DNA from: G963556115 sp963675945
GTDB taxonomy: Bacteria > Planctomycetota > SZUA-567
Direction of reading: 5' to 3'
Assembly: GCA_963675945.1 (NCBI GenBank)
Contig: OY780932.1
Location: 124,001-188,000, forward strand
DNA: 64,000 bases
Both the position numbers and the translations under genes were made by a program. The first letter of the stretch is position 1. Each line of letters begins with the position of its first letter. The notes beneath the pieces were generated by a model. It was not told the origin of the DNA and ran no database searches. It saw only the letters and a list, made by a program, of their open reading frames with translations. Shown here piece after piece: positions 35,401 to 43,210 of the stretch.

Positions 35401-38400
35401 GCTCAGCCGCCCTCTCATACCACCTCACCGCTTGCTCTATATCAGGCTCGCCCCCTTTACCATACCGGTACAGCCACCCCAACGTATACATGGCATCAAC
35501 GTCACCTTCTTCCGCCTTTTCTGCAAACAACTCGAACGCTCTCAGGTATAACTCTCCCGCTTTCTCCTGGTCGCGCAGCACCCCGATACCGTTCTCCGAT
35601 AATCTAGCCAAATTCTTATAAGCATACTTCTCATTACCGACACACGCAGCCTCATACCACCCGATTGCCTTACCGATATCCTTCTCGCCTTCCGGCGTTC
35701 CAGTCCCATTCTCATACAACAATCCGAGATTATTCATAGCCGCAGCTTCCCCCTTATCTGCCGCTCTCTGGTAATATTTGAGAGCCTCGGCATAATTCCG
35801 CGCTACGTCTCTACCAGTTGCATACAAAAGTCCCAGGCGGAATAGAGCATCGGTATTATCCTGCTCTGCAGCGCTCTTATACCATCTCACTGCCTGAGTT
35901 ATATTCAGATCTACTCCTTTACCATTCTCATACATCCAGCCAACCGTATACATAGCATCAGCATTACCACCTTCTGCTTCATCTTCAAATAACTCAAACG
36001 CTCTGCGGTATAATCTATCGGCCGCCTCTTGGTCTCTAGTCAGTCCATCCCCCTGTGCACTAAGCCGCGCCAGATTCTTAAAGGCATACTTCTCGTTATG
36101 CCGACACGCTTGTTGATAGAAAGCTATTGCCTTGCTGATATTCTTCTTGCCTCCCGGTTCACCCACTCCAAGTTCACACAGCCAGCCGAGATTATTCAGC
36201 GCAGTAGCATGCCCCTGCTCCGCAGCTTGCTCATACCAATTCTTGGCTACTTCTTTGTCAACCTCTACCCCTTTCCCATGTTCATACATCCAGCCAAGCG
36301 CATACTGCCCGCGCGCAGAACCCTTATCCGCCGCAACTTCATAGAGTCTGCAGGCCTCTTCAGCATCTACTCTGTCAACCCCCTTGCCGGTTTCATACAT
36401 ATAAGCGAGGTTACATATCCCGTCTTCTGCTCCATTGGCCGCATCTTGCCGATACCGCTTCACCGCCCCACGATAGCTCTTCTCAGCCAACACCGGATCT
36501 TTTGCAGTTCCCCAGCCGTTTGCATACATCTCACCGAGTATATAAAATATCCGGGCATTATTCTTTACCGCTTGCGCATAATACCTGAATGCCTGGGCGT
36601 AATCTACCTCTACTCCTTTGCCCCACCGATACATATCCCCCAGCGACTCAAAGTAATACGCACTCTGTTCTGACTGCTTCTTCCATCGGTTAAGTGCTTT
36701 TTTATAATACTTGTCAGACAGCTCCTTATCCGCCTCGATCTCATCCCCCAGCCCGAATTCATAAATTTCTCCAAGCTTATAACTTGCACCACCCTGCCCC
36801 TGCGAGCTAGCCGCTTCAAGGCACGCCAGCGCGGCAGGAATATCCCTCTTTATCTCCGCGTGATCCTCAAGGAGTAGCCGCCCCTTCATGTTCAGTGCAT
36901 CACTACTCCTTAGCGCAATAGCCTTATCATACTTCTCTATAGCAGTCGCAGTATCTACTCGCTGCCCGATATACCCATACTGATACATATAGCCCAGATT
37001 ATAATAACCGCGAGCCTTCTCCTTCTTGGCAGCATACTCAAAGCACTCCTGCGCAAACTTGTAATCCTTCTCAATCTTATCTGATACACTGCCGTAGAGA
37101 TAAAAACACCCAAGATTATTCCAAGCCATAGGCTCGCCCGCCGCTGCCGCAAGCTTATAGCATTCAACTGCTTTATCATGGTCAACCTTATAGAATATAC
37201 CATTATGATACATCCAGCCCAGAGTTATATACGCCTTGACATTCCCCATTTCAAGCGACCGCTTTATCAAGGTATTCCCCGCAACCGGGTCGTATCCTTC
37301 CCAGTCAACCTCCATATACAGTAGAGCCAGATACTGCATTGCCAGCGGCATCTTGTAAATATTCGCAGCTCGGTTCAGATACTCAAATGCCTGCGCATAC
37401 TCTTCCTGTTCATATAACACCAATCCGCGCAGCTGACATGCCTCCTCAGTCTTACCTTTCTGCTCTAGTACATAACACAAATTATCTGCACACCGATAAT
37501 CCTGCAAGTAAAACTGCGCCAACCCCAGACCATACACCGCTGTACTATTTCCGGGATCGCGAATCAGTATCTGCTCAAATTTCTCCTTAGCCGCTGCATA
37601 CTCTCGCGCTTCATTCAGCAATTTGTCACCTTCAGCCATGAGTTCACGTAAATCTGCCGTATTCTGAGTAGTTGCTGCATAATTCCTGAATTCTTCCCGG
37701 CATATCTCCTCCAGCTTAGCGCTCACCTCCTCAGCGCGTGCTTCATTACCATAATTCTCAGGAGCCTGTTGCGGATAGTTTCGAGCAAAGTCGCGCCTGC
37801 GGCTTACCTCAGCTTCATGCACCTCACGCACAGTAACCGGTTCAGAGTGTAGCTTATCCCCATCCCCACCCGCAATAAGCTGCTCAGAACTCAGCGTCTG
37901 CGCCTCCACCTCCCGCTTCTCCTGTAATCCCTTTTTATAAGTAACCAGTTTCTCTTGAATCCTCCCCCGAAGTGAAGCTATCTCCGTCGTATACCTCTCG
38001 CTCAACTCACCAATGCCGTCAATAATCAGCAATGCCTTCTCCAAAAATCTGATATCCGGCTCATACACCCTCTTGGCGCCGCAGATACGCTCAAATTTCG
38101 CTGCTATCTCTTTATTGACAAAATCAAACAACCGTTTATCAGTCTGCGCTTTGACCAGGATTATAAACTCACCATCCACCGTCTCCGCCCTATCAGTTTT
38201 AAAGCCGATCAGCGTATTATACGCAACAGCAACCTCTTTACACTTATCCGGGAGTGCCTTTCGTTCAACCGACACCATACCCCCAAGTAAATTTTTTAAC
38301 TTATCGTCGGTAAAATACAGCTCACGCAGTCCAGAATATGACTTTAATATCTCTGTGACTGTCAATTTAAAATGATTGGGAATCATCTTACTCCCGGCAA

Positions 38401-39862
38401 GAGAACTACCGACCCTGGCAAACCACGTCACATTATTCCTAAAATACTTATACTCAGTTTCATCCATTTTTTTTGCATTCAGATACTCAAGCCAACCGCT
38501 AAAGCTCTCGATCCCCTCAGGCAACACTATTGCTACCAGCTTGGTCACAAATTTCCTGGTTGTCTCTATCCGGTTCTCACCCTCCCGAATAACGGTTAGC
38601 TTAGGTTCTGTAGATAGATTATGCTTCTGCCGATATGTTCGCAACTCTTCATACTCCCGCTCCAGCTTATTCAGTTCATTCAGCAGCAACGAGGGATCAC
38701 TCAACTTCAGATTATCCCCAATATCTGCTTCATGCTTATTCACCCTCTCCGCCAACACAGAGTAATTATGCGGAACATACCAGTACGCATAGCCTAAATA
38801 ACCTGCGCCAACCAACAATAAAATCAAAAACAACATCAAGATAGACTTCATATGTTTTTTTACTGCCAACCTGAGCCTAATTCCCCATTCAGGATAGATA
38901 ATCTGCGCCAACGACTCCTCGACCGTACTCCTCTGTTTCAATTCTATCAGCATAATCTCCGGAAATTTTATCTGCACACTCCGCCTTTCACTGGCATTAT
39001 TATACAGGTTAAAAATATCCTCATCCCTGACCCATTTCATCCCCTCAAAATGCTCCAAACTTAAATTAGTGTTAAACAGTTCTTCCGCATCTTGGCGTAG
39101 TTTATGTGGCTTGAGTTTAGCCTTTGGAAAATAATTAAAAAACTCACAACCAAATCCCGCCCCCAGCGCCAACTTTTGCGGCAGCGTTTCAACTCCACGG
39201 AACACCTCCTCTCCTCGTTTCAATTGTTCACGATTTTTACATTTTGCTGCGCTCGCAAAGATATTGCTGCCGAGCCCAGTGCGCTCAGCAGGATTGCGTA
39301 AACGCTGAAAGCTGGCAGCAATGATTGCCCAGCCCGATTCCCAGTTTTTAAATAGGCTTACTGTGCTCAAGTCTATCCTATCTTGAAATACCGACCCGAG
39401 ATCGAGATAATAGTTCATCTCATAAGCTTTTGACACCTTCTCCCCGGCCTCTCTTAATTTCTCAGGAATTGTCGTGGAGAAGGTTCTACCCTCGCTCTTC
39501 CGCCGCCACTGCAGCGGCAGCAATATACCATCAGTCCTAAATAACGACCCCGCCCGCGGTGAATCTATACCCTCACAATCCTTCCAGGCATAGAGTACTG
39601 ATACCGTCCCGCCCTCCTGCTTGACTGCGCAGTTGGCATACGCCAGGTAATGCTTCGGATCTCCAGCGTCGGGAAAGTCGATATCAAGCTCTTTGAGCAA
39701 CCAGAAGGTCGACGGTTTGAACATAAATAGACAGAGAAAGGATAGTCTCCTTACGACTACCTTAAGCTCACGCTTAAGGTCTTCTCGACTGATCTGGGCA
39801 TAATTATCCAGAGATGCTATGCATTTCCGTATATCGTCATCAGTTATTCTACGACACATCAT
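32435..39862 (-). CDS. Giant membrane-anchored Sel1-repeat protein
   Basis: The 2,475-residue protein has an unrecognised N-terminal region (1-335). One transmembrane helix follows (about 337-360, ILMLFLILLLVGAGYLGYAYW), then a partly coiled region (360-690). From about 740 to 2,440 there are several dozen Sel1/TPR-type repeats of ~36 residues (for example AMYTLGWLYRYGKGGEPDIE, with G-x-G-V-x-x-D-x-x-x-A-x-x-W/Y-Y signatures). Sel1 arrays bind peptides and organise complexes. If the N terminus is cytoplasmic, the repeats face the periplasm. The start overlaps the preceding gene's stop by four bases (ATGA), implying coupled translation. About ten times longer than common Sel1 proteins. Its role as scaffold is inferred. 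Confidence 0.88.
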   Translation of the reverse strand: MMCRRITDDDIRKCIASLDNYAQISREDLKRELKVVVRRLSFLCLFMFKPSTFWLLKELDIDFPDAGDPKHYLAYANCAVKQEGGTVSVLYAWKDCEGIDSPRAGSLFRTDGILLPLQWRRKSEGRTFSTTIPEKLREAGEKVSKAYEMNYYLDLGSVFQDRIDLSTVSLFKNWESGWAIIAASFQRLRNPAERTGLGSNIFASAAKCKNREQLKRGEEVFRGVETLPQKLALGAGFGCEFFNYFPKAKLKPHKLRQDAEELFNTNLSLEHFEGMKWVRDEDIFNLYNNASERRSVQIKFPEIMLIELKQRSTVEESLAQIIYPEWGIRLRLAVKKHMKSILMLFLILLLVGAGYLGYAYWYVPHNYSVLAERVNKHEADIGDNLKLSDPSLLLNELNKLEREYEELRTYRQKHNLSTEPKLTVIREGENRIETTRKFVTKLVAIVLPEGIESFSGWLEYLNAKKMDETEYKYFRNNVTWFARVGSSLAGSKMIPNHFKLTVTEILKSYSGLRELYFTDDKLKNLLGGMVSVERKALPDKCKEVAVAYNTLIGFKTDRAETVDGEFIILVKAQTDKRLFDFVNKEIAAKFERICGAKRVYEPDIRFLEKALLIIDGIGELSERYTTEIASLRGRIQEKLVTYKKGLQEKREVEAQTLSSEQLIAGGDGDKLHSEPVTVREVHEAEVSRRRDFARNYPQQAPENYGNEARAEEVSAKLEEICREEFRNYAATTQNTADLRELMAEGDKLLNEAREYAAAKEKFEQILIRDPGNSTAVYGLGLAQFYLQDYRCADNLCYVLEQKGKTEEACQLRGLVLYEQEEYAQAFEYLNRAANIYKMPLAMQYLALLYMEVDWEGYDPVAGNTLIKRSLEMGNVKAYITLGWMYHNGIFYKVDHDKAVECYKLAAAAGEPMAWNNLGCFYLYGSVSDKIEKDYKFAQECFEYAAKKEKARGYYNLGYMYQYGYIGQRVDTATAIEKYDKAIALRSSDALNMKGRLLLEDHAEIKRDIPAALACLEAASSQGQGGASYKLGEIYEFGLGDEIEADKELSDKYYKKALNRWKKQSEQSAYYFESLGDMYRWGKGVEVDYAQAFRYYAQAVKNNARIFYILGEMYANGWGTAKDPVLAEKSYRGAVKRYRQDAANGAEDGICNLAYMYETGKGVDRVDAEEACRLYEVAADKGSARGQYALGWMYEHGKGVEVDKEVAKNWYEQAAEQGHATALNNLGWLCELGVGEPGGKKNISKAIAFYQQACRHNEKYAFKNLARLSAQGDGLTRDQEAADRLYRRAFELFEDEAEGGNADAMYTVGWMYENGKGVDLNITQAVRWYKSAAEQDNTDALFRLGLLYATGRDVARNYAEALKYYQRAADKGEAAAMNNLGLLYENGTGTPEGEKDIGKAIGWYEAACVGNEKYAYKNLARLSENGIGVLRDQEKAGELYLRAFELFAEKAEEGDVDAMYTLGWLYRYGKGGEPDIEQAVRWYERAAELGNAAASLDLGCMYDNGEGVGQDYVKAFEYYQRAVEKGSAVAMNNLGWLYERGVGVPEGRKDIYKAIGYYEAAAEAAESYALKNLARLSENGIGVMQDSEKAGELYRRALAAFKREAESGDVAAMRIVGDMYREGRGVDSDKAEASKWYERVAESNNAAQLNDLGKMYYDGKICKQDYAKAVEYLKRAADLGNDTSKANLAICYLHGRGTVKDVEAAIQLLEEGVKREDYTAQRILGWELLLGERIARDRVRGKRLLEVAAAAGETRAMYFLYLYYKHDKLGFKDENRDESNVLAAKWLEQAAANGLPEAAYELAMKHFFAEDGEEHKPKAFALVKQAAEAGYTEAQTQLGYMYEQGYGVELDMAAAAEWYKAAAANADMCAQVHLAMLYERGAGVAKDEEKAFRLYQEAAESGYPPGEYYLAMAYYKGVGTEKDKERAFNMFDRLDYLPAYQQLARMYYAGEGCTQSMGEARKNYQIAVLALTADVNYYHDTGAYAFYDECNQNTLDKLELSLGLEGYERADFKDHYNKHEYDKVNSCFEKYKGIAYTDIHDVYDYYDKIAFELLGYQLFANDTGDSSDGVPIYPACIDGKLMIVSSTDKIIFDNTSRSFMFLNFFAEHNSPEDKGRIQNILGEIYGGVGEFSELDGIKDTEKALYWFNKAVENNSIDAMRHLCVYYLTSEGGEKDIDKARKMLMRAKIICQANEWKYRDAELSVYSDILIKRRELELDSAEVEKIIEEMSLSNNSALQVALGLFYLNFDKNKILEYKSELAWQYFERAAERGNRGAVYFQGKMYEEGRWVEQDYAKAYDYFSRSAALGYYPAYYEIGELYRKGLSVEKDLEIALENYERAAKHGVAEACYRLGEMYRKGEGVGEDKKKATMYYMQALMYYKQALSLGDMNNSEVSYVLEVIFNLAVFSFNGDIGERDVKHAVIGFKIAAQEGHEEAQKLLPYLSNMEVLQKGRIELHAVTDSAGNVREEAEVILIN

Positions 39863-41028
39863 TCTCCCCCTCTAGCATCGCCCTCTTTATTCGGAACTTG
39901 CCCCTGTACTCTCTCCCCGCCTTCGATACTCAGGGCAATTACCGTATTACTCGCATTAAAGCACGCTTTCACCTCTTGTAAAAATTCCACATACGATATT
40001 TCAAGAATTGGCGCGGTAAAGGTATAGTCCTTATCCCCCAGATACAGTATACACTCACCCTTTAGCGGTTTCCGTACCTCACCCGCTATAGCTTCAAAGT
40101 ATATCTCGACATCTCTTTTATTATGATACGCTTCTACATTGAGAATCACTTCTGCCGCCCAGGTCTCCCCCACAATATTAATGACTACCGCTGCCCCTCT
40201 CTCGGCATCAGCCGCAAGTGAATTATATTTACTAGCCTCTGCTTCAAACTGCTTGCAGTAACTTTGTAAGACCGCAGCACTCTCGGGGAACAATATGACC
40301 GTATCCGCGCTCGCGCTCTCCGGCAACGCTACTAAGTCGCCTCCTTCGCGCTCTGCCGTAATATTCTCGCGGATGGTACGAAGCAAGCCTCCCAGCTCCG
40401 CCTCGGAAAACGGCTCAATATCCTCATAGGCTAGATCACAGCTCTCATATTCCGCAATCAGTTCATACAGAATCGACACTGCCGCAAACAATAGAGCATC
40501 ACGCGAAATCATATCAGATTCATAAGCTTCGGCTAGGAGCTGAACCTCATCAATAACAAAGAAAAAAAGATAACAATAGTCATAAAAGCTTCGAGTCAAT
40601 TCATACGATACTTCATGTACATCGGTTACCTCAAGCTTATTAAGTGCATAAAGAAAGAGATGATACTCCAAAATCTCCTCAAATATCTCGCCACTACGCA
40701 CCACAGACTCTGCATCCAAATTTTCACCATTCTCGAGATAACCAGTATTTAGCCGCTCCAACCGCTGACTCCAGCCAGGCATAATATCAAAATCCCGAAC
40801 CAAGGCACACACCTCTGCTTTGTTATCTATAAGTATAGTATTCAGCTTCAAATATTCTTCCGAAGAGCCTCCTCCCGCAAAACACTGAAGATGCGCCCAC
40901 ACAGCAAGTAGCCCCTCGGTATTATTTATATTTTGTTCTTCCTCCCAGGCAGCAATAGAACTAAGTGCAAGAGATTTAATCGCAGTATAGTAAGAATCAT
41001 TAAATTTTCTATTGAATAAGGTATACAT
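39859..41028 (-). CDS. Unknown 389-residue protein, first gene of operon B
   Basis: I do not recognise the family. The protein is acidic and mostly helical in its first 200 residues, with a segment rich in Phe and Tyr (SFYDYCYLFFFVIDEVQLLAEA). Its last ~120 residues look like a beta-rich domain (VVINIVGETWAAEVILNVEA, GECILYLGDKDYTFTAPILE). There is no signal peptide. ATG 41028 is preferred to GTG 41052 because GGAG precedes it. The shared promoter-like element ends 30 bp upstream. ATGA overlap with the Sel1 gene suggests that the two products act together. Confidence 0.75.
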   Translation of the reverse strand: MYTLFNRKFNDSYYTAIKSLALSSIAAWEEEQNINNTEGLLAVWAHLQCFAGGGSSEEYLKLNTILIDNKAEVCALVRDFDIMPGWSQRLERLNTGYLENGENLDAESVVRSGEIFEEILEYHLFLYALNKLEVTDVHEVSYELTRSFYDYCYLFFFVIDEVQLLAEAYESDMISRDALLFAAVSILYELIAEYESCDLAYEDIEPFSEAELGGLLRTIRENITAEREGGDLVALPESASADTVILFPESAAVLQSYCKQFEAEASKYNSLAADAERGAAVVINIVGETWAAEVILNVEAYHNKRDVEIYFEAIAGEVRKPLKGECILYLGDKDYTFTAPILEISYVEFLQEVKACFNASNTVIALSIEGGERVQGQVPNKEGDARGGE

Positions 41029-41057
41029 TGTTACTCCATTAATATTAAACACATAAG

Positions 41058-41088
41058 TAATAACCCAACCTCAGGAAGAATAATGACA
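41058..41088 (-). promoter_or_regulatory. Shared promoter-like element, site 3 (operon B)
   Basis: TGTCATTATTC-N13-GTTATTA on the minus strand lies directly between the end of the sigma-like gene and the start of operon B. The proximal box is 29 bp from ATG 41028, the placement expected for a promoter with a ~20-nt leader. Confidence 0.78.
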
Positions 41089-41095
41089 CGTAATT

Positions 41096-42181
41096 TTATT
41101 TTTTCCCATAAAGTGGCACAAAATACTCATTATATTCATCCTCAAAATATTCTCGCAATTCTTTCCTTGCATTATATATTCTTGCACTTATACAATTTTC
41201 TCCAAGATTTAAAATATTGCCGATGGTCTTACATTCAGCTTTTTTATGTGCATAATTATAATGAACCAAGCCGCTTTTCTCCCACGCCACAGATAAATTC
41301 ATATTTACATTTTTACCATCATCCAAATAATGCTCTATCTTTAAAATTTTCCCGTTCCACTCCCAAATACGCTCAGTATTCCCCTTTAATAAATCAAAGA
41401 CCTCCGATATATATGCTTCCTCGTATATCCTGTTACTCCCAACATACCCCAGCAACTCCTTTATTGTTCTTTCCGCCTCCATACATTCTTCCGACTTATC
41501 AAACACTCCTTCCTCAAATTTCTTTTTACTTATTTTATGCGCTTTAGATATATCTTTTAAATTTATCAATAACGATGCTACCCGCGTCGCTAAGAACAAG
41601 GTAAATCTCCGCGTAGTAGAACTTAATTTTAACAGAAGCCTATTATACTTATTCTTCTTCTCTTCATCTGATTCATCTAATGATTCCGCTCCAGTCTTAC
41701 TCATTTCATCACCAGCCGTTAGATCATAATTTAAAGATTTAGCCTTATCCAAAGACACTATCGTTTTTAATAAGTCTTTATAAAAATCATTGTATTTCAT
41801 ACAGATTTTTTGCTTAAAAAAAACATCTATTATATCCTTGTTTTTACTGCCCATATTATCCTTAATAATATTTCGTAAATACCCAATATTAGTTTCCTTA
41901 TTACCTGATTTTTTCAAAAACACAAAAAACTCAGCAAGCAGACTTGAAACAATATCCTCGCGTAAACCATATATTCCTAATTTTTCCAAACCCAAAGCTT
42001 TAAAGTCATCAAGAATTTTTGGGATACCCTTACTCCGCTCTTTTCGTAATAATAGTATTCGTATTCTATTTTCAATATCATCAAAAACCATCTTCCGCAC
42101 ATTATCAGCAACATCCCTCCCCCCATACAACACCGCTATAAAGTCTTCCGGATCAATAAGATCATAATCAATATCAGCCAT
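41096..42181 (-). CDS. Divergent sigma-70-like protein (putative dedicated sigma factor)
   Basis: The 361-residue protein shows weak but suggestive similarity to RNA polymerase sigma factors. Residues about 45-115 (IRILLLRKERSKGI, LREDIVSSLLAEFFVFLKKSG, NIGYLRNIIKDNM) resemble region 2. The C terminus (TIGNILNLGENCISARIYNA, RKELREYFEDEYNEY) resembles the region 4 helix-turn-helix of ECF factors. A long Lys/Asp/Ser-rich insert separates them. ATG 42181 follows ATGGGGATA. It has its own sigma-70-type promoter (42230-42259), while the surrounding operons carry a different shared element, which fits a dedicated transcription factor. Similarity is too low for certainty; it could be a non-sigma DNA-binding protein. 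Confidence 0.5.
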   Translation of the reverse strand: MADIDYDLIDPEDFIAVLYGGRDVADNVRKMVFDDIENRIRILLLRKERSKGIPKILDDFKALGLEKLGIYGLREDIVSSLLAEFFVFLKKSGNKETNIGYLRNIIKDNMGSKNKDIIDVFFKQKICMKYNDFYKDLLKTIVSLDKAKSLNYDLTAGDEMSKTGAESLDESDEEKKNKYNRLLLKLSSTTRRFTLFLATRVASLLINLKDISKAHKISKKKFEEGVFDKSEECMEAERTIKELLGYVGSNRIYEEAYISEVFDLLKGNTERIWEWNGKILKIEHYLDDGKNVNMNLSVAWEKSGLVHYNYAHKKAECKTIGNILNLGENCISARIYNARKELREYFEDEYNEYFVPLYGKK

Positions 42182-42229
42182 ATTATCCCCATTAATTTTC
42201 AAGAGTAACCCAACAATGTTTAACCATTA

Positions 42230-42259
42230 ATTATACCAATTTTACAAATACTATTTCAA
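42230..42259 (-). promoter_or_regulatory. Sigma-70-type promoter of the sigma-like gene
   Basis: On the minus strand TTGAAA and a perfect TATAAT are separated by 18 bp. The start codon is about 42 nt beyond the expected transcription start. The shared element is absent here. Confidence 0.72.
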
Positions 42260-42353
42260 GCAAATACTGTAAATACCGGTAATAAACCACCTAAAAAATA
42301 CCGTCTGTCCCAACCCTATCGCACATTTTTTTTCTTCAAAAAAAATATTCAGC

Positions 42354-42384
42354 TGTCATTATTCTTCTCCTCACCCTGTTATTA
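42354..42384 (+). promoter_or_regulatory. Shared promoter-like element, site 4 (operon C)
   Basis: TGTCATTATTC-N13-GTTATTA lies on the plus strand, opposite in orientation to sites 1-3 and facing the plus-strand operon C. Correct orientation at all four sites argues for promoter function over a chance repeat. Confidence 0.78.
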
Positions 42385-42567
42385 CCAGTAGAAAGCAAGA
42401 ATAAACCGACTGCTATCCTCCAGTCAAGGTCAATCGCCTATCTGGATACCAGCAGCTTACCTGTTTTCAGGCACAGTTTGAAAGGAGAAACCACCCTGTA
42501 CCTGGCGTATTTATGAATCAGCGCATAACTTATTACTTATTTTTCCAAACAAACAAGGAGACACAAA
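42385..42567 (+). other. Long 5' leader of operon C
   Basis: About 180 nt separate the promoter-like element from ATG 42568. The leader holds a GAAAGGAGAAACC word with no start codon after it. It also holds a short out-of-frame reading frame from an ATG near 42513 that overlaps the next gene. No strong riboswitch-like fold is evident. Confidence 0.4.
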
Positions 42568-43107
42568 ATGTTTACTCTTAACCTGTACGCTTCAATTTCA
42601 ACCACACCTGCTTACAGCCATACACCCAAGCAACACCATACAACTGAAGATAAACCGCCTATTTTCGGGGGTTTCAGAAGTGGTGACGAAGAATTGCCTT
42701 CCGGAGGGTTCAGAAGTGGTGACGAAGAGTTGCCTTCCGGAGGGTTCAGAAGTGGCGACGAAGAATTGCCTTCCGGAGGGTTCAGAAGTGGCGACGAAGA
42801 ATTGCCTTCCGGAGGGTTCAGAAGTGGCGACGAAGAATTGCCTTCCGGTGGGTTCAGACGTGATAACGAAGAGTTGCCTTCCGGAGGGTTCAGAAGTGGC
42901 GACGAAGAATTGCCTTCCGGAGGGTTCAGAAGTGATAACGAAGATTTTAACAGTGACGAAAGACCGGGACGTATGGAAGTGACGGCAGTAAATAATTCCA
43001 CCCCTTCCTTTCCAGATCTTATTTTACAGGTACAGACCGGCAAACTCTTCCGCACCAGTTCCAGGGTAGAGCCAACCGAGTACCACCCCAGAACCAGTAA
43101 CAAATAA
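42568..43107 (+). CDS. Gly-Gly repeat protein (possible modifier or peptide precursor)
   Basis: The 179-residue protein has a 33-residue N-terminal segment and then eight 12-residue repeats, GGFRSGDEELPS (residues 34-129). Unit 6 varies to GGFRRDNEELPS and unit 8 to GGFRSDNEDFNS. A C-terminal part of about 50 residues ends the protein. Every unit boundary presents PS-Gly-Gly, reminiscent of the Gly-Gly at which ubiquitin-like precursors are cut and activated. It is the first gene of operon C, followed by an E2-like protein and a JAB-E1 fusion, with a hairpin after its stop. AAGGAG precedes the start. I do not recognise a ubiquitin fold. It could be a substrate, a multi-core precursor or a disordered scaffold. 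Confidence 0.7.
   Translation: MFTLNLYASISTTPAYSHTPKQHHTTEDKPPIFGGFRSGDEELPSGGFRSGDEELPSGGFRSGDEELPSGGFRSGDEELPSGGFRSGDEELPSGGFRRDNEELPSGGFRSGDEELPSGGFRSDNEDFNSDERPGRMEVTAVNNSTPSFPDLILQVQTGKLFRTSSRVEPTEYHPRTSNK
42667..42954 (+). repeat. Eight tandem 36-bp repeats within the Gly-Gly repeat gene
   Basis: The 36-bp unit is contiguous without spacers and keeps the reading frame. Units differ at a few synonymous third positions (GGT/GGC, GAA/GAG) and at several residues in units 6 and 8. The array looks prone to copy-number change. Confidence 0.9.
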
Positions 43108-43147
43108 GCTCTATGAACAGATAGCATTTCCTTACAAAAAAACTTTG

Positions 43148-43183
43148 GAGATCTCGGATCTAGCCAGAATTATCTGAGATCTC
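43148..43183 (+). other. Intercistronic hairpin between repeat gene and E2-like gene
   Basis: A 12-bp stem with one G-U pair (GAGATCTCGGAT / ATCTGAGATCTC) encloses 12 nt, 40 bp after the repeat gene. There is no T-run. It could partly terminate or stabilise the message so that the small repeat protein exceeds the enzymes. Confidence 0.55.
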
Positions 43184-43210
43184 TACCCTCACCGACCAAA
43201 GGAGAAACCA

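Noticed and set aside
36029..36673. 214-residue plus-strand frame
   Set aside because: It is antisense to Sel1 repeats and has no homology or start signal.
42667..42954. 36-bp tandem repeats suggesting a CRISPR array
   Set aside because: The units are contiguous without spacers, keep one reading frame and encode GGFRSGDEELPS repeats; there are no cas genes nearby.
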